Positions 1 through 9,267 of a stretch of 64,000 bases of DNA are shown in pieces; position 1 is the first letter of the stretch, and every line of letters starts with the position of its first letter. Location: contig NC_072450.1 of NCBI RefSeq assembly GCF_027596085.1, positions 2,097,961-2,161,960 on the forward strand, written 5' to 3'. The translations under genes were made by a program, and so were the position numbers. This DNA is from Anoplopoma fimbria (lineage: Eukaryota; Chordata; Actinopteri; Perciformes; Anoplopomatidae). A model generated the notes under the pieces. The model was not told the DNA's origin and did no database searches. It worked only from the letters and a program-made list of their open reading frames with translations.

Positions 1-1091
1 AACAATGCTTTTATGCCATCAAAAGAATGCTGACAGTTCGGAGACCATTTGTACCGTACTTTTGGGCTCAACAGGTCGGTTAATGGGGCTGCGATAGCAG
101 AAAAGTTCTTGCAGAAACTTCTATAGTATCCTGCCATTCCCAAATACCGCATTAGACCACGGCGAGTGACAGGAGGAGGAAACAAGAGGATTGCTTCCAC
201 TTTAGAATGGACAGGCTTAACTTGACCCCGACCCACAATTTTGCCGAGGTATGTCACTGTAGCCTGCCCGAACTCACATTTGGCAAGATTAAGAGTGAGA
301 TTGGCCTCACTCAGTCTGCCAAACACTGCACGAAGCTGTTGAATGTGTTCCTCCCATGTTTTGGAATAAACAACAATGTCGTCCAAATAAGCCTCGCAGC
401 CCGATAAACCCGACAGAACCGTGTTGACTAAACGCTGGAATGTTGCTGGAGCGTTTCGGACTCCAAATGGCATTACGGTGTACTCTAGGAAAGCGTCAGA
501 GGTCACAAAGGCAGATATAACTTGAGCCCTAGGCGTTAACGGCACCTGCCAATAACCCTTTAGTAGGTCGAGTTTTGTGACATATTCGGCACAGCCAACA
601 TTATCAACACAATCATCTATTCTAGGCAGAGGATAGCAGTCAGGTTTTGTGACCCCGTTCACTTTACGATAATCGGTGCAAAACCGATCCGAGCCGTCAG
701 ATTTTGTAGCCAAAAGACAAGGTGAACTCCAAGCACTTGTGCTAGGCACAGCTATGCCATTTCCCAACATGTAGTTCACCTGTTTTCGGAGACGAAGCCT
801 TTTCTCAGGGTTAACGCGATAGGCGTGTTGTTTGATTGGCGGAGAATTATCAACATCAATGTCATGCTGCAACACATGCGTGCGAGTCGGCACATCTGAA
901 AAAAGAGTTAAATTAGAGCCAATTAGACCGATCACATCCTCACGCTGAGACTGAACCAAATTTGGAAGACAACAATGAAGATTAGAAAGCATTTCTGAAT
1001 TTTTTAGTCGCCCATGAATTACATCACTGGATATCCCTACAATATCCTCTTGGTCATCCTGAGATTCAGGGGAGGAACACTGGCGTTGCTA
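1..1091 (-). CDS. Reverse transcriptase part of Gmr1-like pol (partial)
   Basis: The minus strand is open from a TAG near 1092 to the window edge, in the -1 frame relative to the gag-integrase ORF and overlapping its last 55 nt or so. It lacks its own early ATG, as expected for a region made by frameshifting. Ty3/gypsy RT landmarks occur in order: WSSPCLLATKSDGSDRFCTD, then TKLDLLKGYWQVPL, then MPFGVRNAPATFQR, then the catalytic YLDDIVVYS, then LNLAKCEFG and the start of the connection (FSAIAAPLTDLLS). It synthesises the element's cDNA from its RNA. The protein continues beyond position 1, where RNase H would be expected. The overlap region shows no obvious classical slippery heptamer, so frameshift expression is inferred. 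Confidence 0.85.
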
Positions 1092-4000
1092 GACAGCGCC
1101 AGAGTTACCTTGTCACCATCAGCAATTCCCACACTGGACAGCTCCGGTGCCACACTGACCTCTGGACCATCAGAAGGGGTGGAAACAGACTGAGACTCCC
1201 TGTCAAAGTAAGGCTTCAACATATTAATATGACACAGCCTACTACGCCGTCGACGTTCAGGGCTGTCGATGATGTAGTCTCGATCGCCCACCTTCTTTTT
1301 GACTAGGTAAGGGCCGCTATAACGCGCCTGCAGAGAAGAGCCAGGAATAGGCAATAGAACCAGCACTTTATCACCGGGACGAAAACTCCTGCTTCTTGCA
1401 CCCTTGTCAAACCATCTCTTCATTTTGCCCTGTGCAACGGTCATGTTTTGTTTTGCCAATTCACAAGCGCGGTGAAGTTTGAAACGGAACTTTGACACAT
1501 AGTCGAGCAGATTTTGAGGTTTGCTATCCCCCAGCCACTTCTCCTGCAAGAGTCTTAGGGGACCTCTCACAGTGTGTGCAAACACCAGCTCGGCGGGACT
1601 AAAGCCGAGGGATTCCTGTACCACCTCACGAGCGGCAAAGAGGAGGAGATGGACGCCCTCGTCCCAGTCCCTGTCAGACTCAAGGCAGTAGGTGCGCAAC
1701 ATAGACTTCAATGTCCTATGGAAACGCTCGATGGCTCCCTGACTCTCTGGGTGATAAGCGCTCGAATACAAATGAGTGATGTTAAGCTGTTTCATAACTT
1801 GTGCAAAAACACGCGACATAAAATTAGTTCCCTGGTCGGACTGTACAATTTTGGGAAGGCCGAACACAGAGAAGAACTTGACCAAGGCTTTAACAACAGC
1901 TGGAGCTGTAATAGAACTCAAAGGAATGGCCTCTGGAAAGCGAGTCGCTGTACACATTATAGTTAACAAGTACTTGTTACCACTCTTGGTGCGATTGAAA
2001 GGCCCAACACAGTCAATTTGCACACGCTCGAACGGCTCACCAATAACAGGAATTGGATAAAGTGGATATGGAGGGATGGCTTGAGTTTTAGCAACCTGGC
2101 AAACATGACAAGTTTTACAATGGTGACGCACGTCACCTTTTAGCCCTGGCCAGAAAAAGTACCGCAAGACACGATCAAAAGTCTTATTAATTCCTAGGTG
2201 ACCAGAAAGTGGATTATCATGTGCTAGTTTCAAAATCTCACTTCGATATGTTCGAGGAATAACGATCTGTTCCACCACCCCCCAACTATCATCGCCACAT
2301 AACTTTGGAGGTGTCCACCTACGCATGAGCACGTTACCTTTTAGGAAAAACCCTGTTGACATATCATCTAACGCCTCTCCTGAAATCACACATTCAAAGA
2401 GAGGAGCTAGTGATGCGTCCCGCTTTTGATCGGCAACTAGCTGCTCACGTGACATGCAAACCTTTGAGTCAAGTTGAGGCAAAACGGAACGGGCAGGGAC
2501 CTCTGGAGAGGCGGTTGGGGAAACTGAACAGTCAACCAGAAAACTGTCGGACAGTTCCACCTCAGCCTCCAGTTTTTGACGCTCGGCCATTGCCCGCGTC
2601 ACGGCACAGACAGAAAACACTTTGGGAAATTTCAATGCCAATTCGTCAGGGTTTTCTGGCAGAGGAACAGCAATTACCTCTGGATTAATGAGCATTTTAC
2701 CACCAGCCAAATCATTGCCCAAGAGCAGAGTCACCCCCTCGATTGGGAGTTGCGCACAGACCCCCACCTTTACGCACCCCTTGATCAAATCTGACTCAAG
2801 ATAGATGTTATGAAGCGGCAGGCCCACATATCGCATATCAAACCCTCTAACGAGCACATCTGATTCAACGGCAGATTTATCTGAAAACGGCAACACATGC
2901 TCCAAGATTACAGATTGGTTGGACGCAGTGTCCCTGATGATATGAACTGGTACCTTAGAGTCCCCCTCTGTCAAAGAGACAAAACCCTTCATTAAAAAGG
3001 GCTGGAATTCAGGGTCAGGAGTGCGCACCGGCTCTGTTGAAGCTGAAATCAAAGGCTCACTTTTAATTAACACAACAGATTTCGGTGGTTGAGACTTGTT
3101 CTTAAGAGTAAAGCATTTGTTAATGGTGTGACCTATTTTCTTACAATAACTGCAAGTTGGCCTCTCCTTCACACCCTCCACCCTGTCTGACTTTTCAAGC
3201 TTCTCTTCACCCTCCCGCTTAACAAATGGAACATAGGTTCTTACTGGAACATTGTCTGAGTGAGAAGAGCTAGATTTGCGCCATGATGAGTAAGAACTAC
3301 GCTCTGACACAGGAGTCCTCTCAAAACTGTCCTTGTGGGTGAGCACATACTCATCCGCAAGGACAGATGCAGCTGCCAGTGTCAAAGCTTTTTGCTCATT
3401 AATATAGGTTGCCAGCCTATCTGATAAACAGTTCTTAAACTCCTCTAGCAAGATGAGCTCACGTAACTGTTCAAAGTCCGTTACTTTAGATGCATGACAC
3501 CAGCGGTCAGACAGAGCCTCTTTCTCCCGACCAAACTCAGAAAAGGTGTGATTGTCCAACTTCTTATACCGGCGAAACTTTTGCCTATAGGCTTCAGGCA
3601 CCAATTCAAACGCCCTAAGCACGGCAGCCTTGACTTTGTCATAGTCAAGACTGTCAGCTGGTGACAACGATGTATATGCCTCCTGGGCTTTCCCAGTAAA
3701 CACACATTGCAAAAGTAACGGCCAAACATTTTTGGGCCATTTCAAAGTGTCAGCCGTGCGCTCGAACAGAATGAAGTATTTATCAACATCTTTACCATTA
3801 AATGGAGGAATCATACGGATGCACTTGTTAACGTCAAAATCAGCTTGTGCACCACTGCCATGTCGTGGGGGAGGGGCCTGGTTTAGCTCTAGCTCTTTTA
3901 AGCGTATCTCTCGTTTAGTCTGCTCTTCCAATTCCATTTGTTTAAACCTGAACTCCTGCTCTTTAAGCCTGGCTGCTGCCTCCCTCTCACTAGTTTTGTC

Positions 4001-4279
4001 CTGCAACTCTAGCCGCCGCAGCTCTAACTCCAATTCCAACCTTCTAATGCTTTGATCAGGGAAGGCCTGTTTTGTTGGCGAAAGGGTCATGCCAGGGTCA
4101 GGCAACATGCCTTCCTCAAACAATGCAGTCCATAATTCATGTTTTATCGCTTTCTTTGCTTTTGTCTTCGAGACTATGATGCTATAATGATCAGCAATAG
4201 AAGTCAAATTATCTTTAGTGCATTTATGAAACACCTCAAGAGAAGGCTGCTTAACAAACTCTTCCAAAATAAACTCCAT
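1037..4279 (-). CDS. Gag-protease-integrase polyprotein of the Gmr1-like element
   Basis: The product is a 1080-residue polyprotein that would build the particle, cleave itself and integrate the cDNA. A charged Leu/Glu-rich coiled coil lies at about residues 75-135. A helical capsid region at about 225-330 resembles the SCAN domain. A CCHC zinc knuckle (CSYCKKIGHTINKC) is at about 376-389. A protease-like segment starts near residue 448 with DTAS and has LLGND downstream. The integrase HHCC finger is at about 685-726. The catalytic core has D in QIDCVG (about 757), D in SDQGTNF (about 815) and E in AIERFH (about 851), with exactly 35 residues between the last two (DD35E). A GPY/F-type module (GPYLVKKK) is near 990. 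The start ATG at 4279 follows a leader of about 460 nt. The frame is intact, so the element is young. The SCAN likeness is by eye. Confidence 0.88.
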   Translation of the reverse strand: MEFILEEFVKQPSLEVFHKCTKDNLTSIADHYSIIVSKTKAKKAIKHELWTALFEEGMLPDPGMTLSPTKQAFPDQSIRRLELELELRRLELQDKTSEREAAARLKEQEFRFKQMELEEQTKREIRLKELELNQAPPPRHGSGAQADFDVNKCIRMIPPFNGKDVDKYFILFERTADTLKWPKNVWPLLLQCVFTGKAQEAYTSLSPADSLDYDKVKAAVLRAFELVPEAYRQKFRRYKKLDNHTFSEFGREKEALSDRWCHASKVTDFEQLRELILLEEFKNCLSDRLATYINEQKALTLAAASVLADEYVLTHKDSFERTPVSERSSYSSWRKSSSSHSDNVPVRTYVPFVKREGEEKLEKSDRVEGVKERPTCSYCKKIGHTINKCFTLKNKSQPPKSVVLIKSEPLISASTEPVRTPDPEFQPFLMKGFVSLTEGDSKVPVHIIRDTASNQSVILEHVLPFSDKSAVESDVLVRGFDMRYVGLPLHNIYLESDLIKGCVKVGVCAQLPIEGVTLLLGNDLAGGKMLINPEVIAVPLPENPDELALKFPKVFSVCAVTRAMAERQKLEAEVELSDSFLVDCSVSPTASPEVPARSVLPQLDSKVCMSREQLVADQKRDASLAPLFECVISGEALDDMSTGFFLKGNVLMRRWTPPKLCGDDSWGVVEQIVIPRTYRSEILKLAHDNPLSGHLGINKTFDRVLRYFFWPGLKGDVRHHCKTCHVCQVAKTQAIPPYPLYPIPVIGEPFERVQIDCVGPFNRTKSGNKYLLTIMCTATRFPEAIPLSSITAPAVVKALVKFFSVFGLPKIVQSDQGTNFMSRVFAQVMKQLNITHLYSSAYHPESQGAIERFHRTLKSMLRTYCLESDRDWDEGVHLLLFAAREVVQESLGFSPAELVFAHTVRGPLRLLQEKWLGDSKPQNLLDYVSKFRFKLHRACELAKQNMTVAQGKMKRWFDKGARSRSFRPGDKVLVLLPIPGSSLQARYSGPYLVKKKVGDRDYIIDSPERRRRSRLCHINMLKPYFDRESQSVSTPSDGPEVSVAPELSSVGIADGDKVTLALSSNASVPPLNLRMTKRIL

Positions 4280-4741
4280 CCTGAACTATGGCTACTAACT
4301 TATTTGTACTGAAAAAAATATCGCAAAGCGAAAAAGAAACAAGCGCATCAAAAATTGCAAAAGCAATACAGGTTTTAAGGCAAACAGCCACCACCTTAAC
4401 GCTTGTACAAATACAAATAAGGCAAAAAAGCCAACGCCCGATGAGACAGACCAGCAATGAAAAACACTGCCCAACACAGCATTACCTAAATGGTGTCCTA
4501 ATAAGGGGTGTGCCCAAATTAAGGTCTACCAATGCAAATGACAAACCAGAAACTCAGTAAAAAATTACCTATAACTAATACTGAAATAAAGTACTGATAT
4601 ATCTTGCAAACAAAAGATAGACTAATCAATTTAATTAATTAAGGTGGACAAAATAAATCCAAACCTTCAAAATTCCAAATGTGCACACCCACAAAATGTA
4701 CCAAATTTCAATTAAAGTTAGTGAAAGAGAGAAAAATAATA

Positions 4742-4759
4742 ATCCCGGACGAGCCCCCA
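4742..4759 (-). other. Primer-binding site, tRNA-Pro type
   Basis: The minus strand reads TGGGGGCTCGTCCGGGAT. This is the 18-nt sequence complementary to the 3' end of tRNA-Pro that primes minus-strand DNA synthesis in many retroviruses and LTR elements. It lies 3 nt inside the LTR boundary, exactly where a PBS should be, and fixes the orientation of the element. Confidence 0.88.
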
Positions 4760-4762
4760 TTA

Positions 4763-5362
4763 TGTTACGGCCTCCAAACAACTGAATAAGATACCCAGTG
4801 GCTCGAACTGGAGACCCCAACATAAAGGAAGGACACCATGAAATAAGATGTTTTAACGGGTTTTATTAACCAAATGAAACCATAGCTGAAATGCAGTATG
4901 AATACTTTACCAAATAAAGAAGTCTGCAAACCAAAAGGGACCTGGGGATGCCGGACAAACTCAGCAAAATGGAGGGGGAACCAGGCCACCCCCTATAGGG
5001 ACGTCGAGGCTGGCCCCCCTCCCTGCCTGACAAAACCAACTTATAAACTAAGAACTAAACGGAAAAGTAGGACCGCCGGCCATCCCCAGGCCTAGATCAA
5101 AGATTATAGAAAGAAAAGGCTATTTAACAACTCGCACTGTGGGACAAAGGTGTTGCCGGGTCTGTCCTCCCCAAGCAACTGACTTTGCTGGCTTTATACA
5201 GCAGGCTGGTAATTGGGCGGTAGCGATCTCAGATTTGCTGCAGGTGTGTCAGCCTGAGTGCCAGCCTGATGAGGAAGCAAAGACATGGGGGTTTAGGCAC
5301 AGCACAGTGATTGAATGTCTGAGTGAGTCATGGCCACACGCAACAGTCAGCTTGCATTAACA
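4763..5362 (-). repeat. Upstream LTR of the Gmr1-like element
   Basis: The inner end is well fixed by the adjacent primer-binding site. The plus strand begins TGTTACGG here, so the LTR ends in CCGTAACA on its own strand. The outer end is chosen at 5362 because TTAACA there gives matching TGTTA...TAACA termini, but the second LTR is outside the window so this boundary is provisional. On the minus strand a TATAAAG box lies at 5198-5192 and an AATAAA polyadenylation signal at 4867-4862, in the order expected for U3-R-U5. About 460 nt of leader (4280-4741) separate the PBS from the gag ATG. Confidence 0.7.
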
Positions 5363-6479
5363 CTGTATGCAGCTGTTTAGGGCCACAACCACTAGGGGGG
5401 CCACACGATCAGTGTTATGTTCCGTTCTGTTTAGTGTTTGTACAGTGTTCAAAAGATCTTGGATATTTTTCTACAACCACTTACTAATCCCTCTAAACGC
5501 ACCATGACTCAAAACACACATTGCTGATATTACTGGGGAAACAAAACAGTTCAACTTTGCATTTTCGCACCTTCAAGAAACAGTGTGTGAGATTTAGTGC
5601 CATCTAGTGGTGAGCTTGGAGATTGCAAGCAACAACATGACCCTCCGCTCACCCTTCCCTTTCCAAGCACGTCGGAGAACGACGGGGCCCTTTAGGTAGG
5701 GAGAGTTATCTTTTGGACTGTATTACTACAAGGAGCTACTCGTAGCAATACTCGGTTCTTTTCATGACTAAATGATTGCTTTTAAAAACATATATAGAAT
5801 TTTAAAAACAAATATCTTCAGAATAGGATTACAAGTTATTTATAATTTAGATATAACGACAAATAGTTTCAAGAGCAGCAACCACAATGTTTACAACAGC
5901 AAAGTCACTTTATAAAGTAATTAGTATCTCCCTAAAATGTCATTAAAATAAATAACGTCCCTAAGTGAAGTTTATAAATGGTAATAATTAATAATGGAGA
6001 ACACAGACATCAGATAGTATCAGTCATTCCTCCTGCCCTCTGTACTCCTGTCTGCTTTGTCTCAGCCGACAGAGACATTTACAAGAACAAACTAAGATAA
6101 AGAGTAACTAAAGACAGACAGATTCTTTTTTAACTGGTTTGTTAAAAAATAAAAAACCTTTGGTCTATCGTGTGTTTGTAAACATAGCGGCAGTTTATGA
6201 AACTGGCCAAATAAATTAGGTTTAACGTTCGTCTACATGCTTTTTAAACAGACCAAAACATGAAAAAGCACCAGTAACACTGGAGCTTATCAATACTCCA
6301 ATCTTTATTAATCATTCAATACCTAGTTTCGGTAGCCGTCCCTACCTTTATACATTTATTTGCCTGTTTTACATGAAGCTCTTTGGTCATATTTGAAAAT
6401 ATATTGATTGTTTATTACTATTTAATTTTTTTATTGGAGATTTAGGTTATTTGATTTAGATAGAGAAAAGGAGAGAGGA
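5363..6479. other. AT-rich spacer, no gene seen
   Basis: No convincing exon or conserved ORF is visible. The stretch around 5590-5710, with TGCCATCTAGTGGTGAG and a CCTCCGCTCACCCTTCCCTTT-like run, resembles a short dispersed repeat common in fish intergenic DNA. I cannot assign it to a family. Confidence 0.4.
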
Positions 6480-7300
6480 GCTCAGTGTAATCTTAGAAGC
6501 CTCCCAACAGTCTTGGCCTGTAGCAGCATATCCAGGGTCTGGTCCAAGTCAAACCTGAGCCAGCCCTAACTATAAGCGCGATCAAAAAGGAAGGTCTTAA
6601 GCCTGCTCTTAAATGTGGTGAGTGTGTCTGCCCCACGAAATGAAACTGGAAGCTGGTTCTACAGAAGAGGAGCCTGATAACTGAAGGCTCTGGCTTCCAT
6701 CCTGCTTTTTGATACTCTAGGAACCAGAAGTAACCCTGCATTTAGGGAGCGCTGCTCTCTAGTGGGGTAATATGGTGCTATAAATTCCTTAAGATAAGAC
6801 GGTGCCTGGCAAATTAGTGCAATGTAGGTGAGGAGAAGGATTTTAAATGATATTCTTGATTTAACAAGGAGCCAGTGAAGAGAAGCTAATACAGGAGTAA
6901 TATGATGTGTTTTCTTAGGTTTTGTTAGTACATGTGCTGCAGAATTCTGGATCAATTACAGAGATTTAAAAGATTTATTAGAACAGCCTGATAATAAGGA
7001 ATTGCAGTAATCTAGCCGAAAAGTAACAAATGCATGAACACATTTTTCTGCATCGCTTTGAGACAGGATGTTACTAATTTTTGCAATGTTACGTAGGTGA
7101 AATAAGGCAGTCTTTGAAAATTGTTTAATCTGAGAGTTAAAGGGACATATCCTGATCAAAGTTAACTCCAATATTCTTTACAGTGGTGCTGGATGCCAGG
7201 GCAATACCATCTAGAGAAATTATATCGTTATATAATTGATTTCGGAGGTGATCTGGGCCTAGCAGAATAACTTCAGTTTCCATCAACTGGATGGGCAGAG
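6480..7300 (-). mobile_element. Decayed non-LTR retrotransposon 3' end (L2/CR1 group)
   Basis: Minus-strand translation gives the C-terminal part of a LINE reverse transcriptase across frames. It reads first ETEVILLGP near 7280, then HLRNIAKISNILSQSDAEK, then AFVTFRLDYCNSLLSGC at about 7050-6970. After a frame break it continues with SAAHVLTKPKK and HITPVLASLHWLLVKSRISFK at about 6940-6830, and ends with SYQAPLL and a TFKSRLKTFLFDRA-like run near 6600. These are the usual landmarks of fish L2/CR1/Rex1-group elements. At least two frame breaks and several stops make it non-functional. The exact family is uncertain. Confidence 0.75.
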
Positions 7301-7827
7301 AGGGATGCATTGAGACGAACTACTGGGGAAAGTAAACAAAAAGGTGCAGGATGAGATATTATAATTTGAGAGAATTTTTTAGACTTTTGAACCTCATACA
7401 AGACACGACAGGATGACACTTTCATGAAACACCTTTCATGACTGTTTTCAGAGACCTGGGTTTCCTTAACAGGAAGAGAGAAACGGGCTCAAGGTAAGTA
7501 CAATGAATATAAGGGAGCACATCTAAGAGTAGCATACAGTATCAAAGTACAAATCGATGAGCAAAAAGAGAAAACATAACAATGAAAGGCATCATAACCT
7601 CAAAATGCCTACTGGCAATGAATCACATTGCTTCACTTTTGTGTGTTTTGTGTTTTCAAGCCTGGGGACTCTGGAACGATAAGAACTGTGATGCTCTACG
7701 TATGTGCAGTCAACATCTCAGACTGAACATAAGGAGCTGCAGTTGGTTCAACTGTATCCACTGCAAGCTGTTAAATGTACTGCTATAAAAATTCAGCTTC
7801 AGAAAACATGTTTATGGTTATCTTTTG
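7301..7827. other. Spacer, nothing recognised
   Basis: Mixed-composition sequence with only short open frames, the longest about 68 codons from 7582, that match nothing I recognise. It is the left flank of the L1-like insertion. Confidence 0.4.
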
Positions 7828-7877
7828 TTCAGCAGTATGATAGTTGTAGCCACACATCAATAGAAAACACAAAGCAG
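7828..7877. repeat. Target-site copy left of the L1-like element
   Basis: These 50 bases immediately precede the element. The same 50 bases (starting TTCAGCAGTATGATAG and ending ACACAAAGCAG) follow the 3' end of the second copy at 40277-40326. After the first copy only the last 14 bases remain (13467-13480). This marks the insertion site and suggests a long target-site duplication. Confidence 0.8.
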
Positions 7878-8036
7878 GGGGCGCTGCTGAGCTTTAATGG
7901 AGTAGGACGTGAGTTTGGAGGCTCCTGCCGATTTCGATTTAAATTGTAATTCATCTGCGCTTTTTAGTCACATATTCTGTCTTTTCTTACTCCGCATTAC
8001 TTTTTGGTTAGGAAGTTTGATTCTGAACTGCGTAAA

Positions 8037-8954
8037 ATGTCTACAAAAAACTCTAAAACTCGCAATACTGTTCAGACGCACCTGCGGCCCAGTCCACAAA
8101 CCGCGACCGCGTGCTTGGGTGAGCCATCGGCTCCTGCACAGACCGCCGCGACTCACGCTAACCTCGACTCCACCGCCCTCAGGCTCGAGCTGCTGGCCTC
8201 ACTGAGGAAAGATATTGCAGATATTTTTAAGAAGGAACTTCAGGACACTCTCGGGGATGCTTTGTCTACTATCAAGCTCGACCTACAAGCGGTGAAGACA
8301 CAGCTGGCGAACGATAGAGCTGCTACCGATGCTACCGTGTCCGAGCTGAAAGGTACGGTCGGAGAGATGGAGCACTCGCTCACCGAGTGCTCCGATGACA
8401 TCGCCGAGATGAAAACTACCATCAAGTCCCTTACAGCTAACGTGGCCAAGCTGGAAAATAAATGTGAGGACTTGGAGTCCAGATCACGGCGGAATAACAT
8501 CAGGATAGTGGGAGTACCGGAGGGCCCTGACACCTGTACCACTACTGCTGTAGCCGCCTTACTGACGGAGGCGTTCGGTCTGGTAAAGGAGCCGCTTTTG
8601 GACCGGTCCCACCGGACCCTCCAACCCAAACCCAAGCCCGGTGAGCGTCCACGAGCCATTGTGTGCAGATTTCACTACTTCGGTGACTGTGTTGACGTTC
8701 TGCGCCGCGCCAGAGAGCTCCGACAGATTAAAGTCAGAGACTTGACCATCTCAGTCTTCCCTGACCACACCGCCAAGATAGCCCGGGCTCGGGCTGCATT
8801 CAACGAGGTCAGGCGCCAACTCCGTGGCCTTGACGGTGCTCGGTATGGACTGATGCATCCAGCGCGACTTCGCATCACATACAACGGTGTTGAGAAGGAC
8901 TTCGTTTCAGCGGAGGAAGCCAGCGGCTATGTCAAGACTCTGATCTCCGAGTGA
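8037..8954 (+). CDS. L1-like ORF1 RNA-binding protein
   Basis: The product is 305 residues. I take the ATG at 8037 as the start; an upstream in-frame TTG at 8004 is unlikely to be used. The protein has a basic, Ser/Thr-rich N terminus (MSTKNSKTRNTVQTH). An acidic heptad-type coiled coil follows at about residues 75-155. The L1 ORF1p RRM-like core begins at SRRNNIRIVGVPEG and runs through RPRAIVCRFHYFGD to a C-terminal domain ending PARLRITYNGVEKDF. In L1 elements this protein trimerises through the coiled coil and coats the element RNA as a nucleic-acid chaperone. It is intact here; the copy at 34918 has a 1-nt deletion. Confidence 0.88.
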   Translation: MSTKNSKTRNTVQTHLRPSPQTATACLGEPSAPAQTAATHANLDSTALRLELLASLRKDIADIFKKELQDTLGDALSTIKLDLQAVKTQLANDRAATDATVSELKGTVGEMEHSLTECSDDIAEMKTTIKSLTANVAKLENKCEDLESRSRRNNIRIVGVPEGPDTCTTTAVAALLTEAFGLVKEPLLDRSHRTLQPKPKPGERPRAIVCRFHYFGDCVDVLRRARELRQIKVRDLTISVFPDHTAKIARARAAFNEVRRQLRGLDGARYGLMHPARLRITYNGVEKDFVSAEEASGYVKTLISE

Positions 8955-9236
8955 ATCAATATGTGAGCTTTTTCAATATAACATGTTTATCATTGCGCGT
9001 ATACTGTTGAATAATGTCGAAATCGGCGGGAGATTTTTCTCTCTTTTCTCTCTTTTGCATGCTCCGTGTAGTCTCCGGGTTGTTCAACGCTATTGTGGAC
9101 AACTTTTGGTTATTGTGGGAAACACTGCTGTCTCCTCTGTTCTGTGGTTATATGGGGACTTTGGGTGTATTTATGTTTAGGGGTATGTTGGGGGGAGGGT
9201 GTCCCACTTTGGCTCTCTATGAACATTTACATTATG

Positions 9237-9265
<29 letters not shown>

Positions 9266-9267
<2 letters not shown>

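Larger units (their letters stand above)
1..5362 (-). mobile_element. Gmr1-like Ty3/gypsy LTR retrotransposon, right part
   Basis: In minus-strand order this reads LTR (5362-4763), primer-binding site (4759-4742), leader, a gag-protease-integrase ORF (4279-1037), then reverse transcriptase (about 1091 to 1), and it leaves the window at position 1. Integrase lies upstream of reverse transcriptase. That is the Ty1/copia order, but the integrase (with a GPY/F-type module) and the RT are Ty3/gypsy in type. This combination is the hallmark of the Gmr1 clade described from cod and other deuterostomes. The coding region is open throughout the visible part apart from one frame change between integrase and RT. 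The second LTR, RNase H and target-site duplication lie outside the window. Confidence 0.88.

Noticed and set aside
7582..7788. 68-codon plus-strand frame before the L1-like element
   Set aside because: No recognisable domain and no second copy with which to test conservation.
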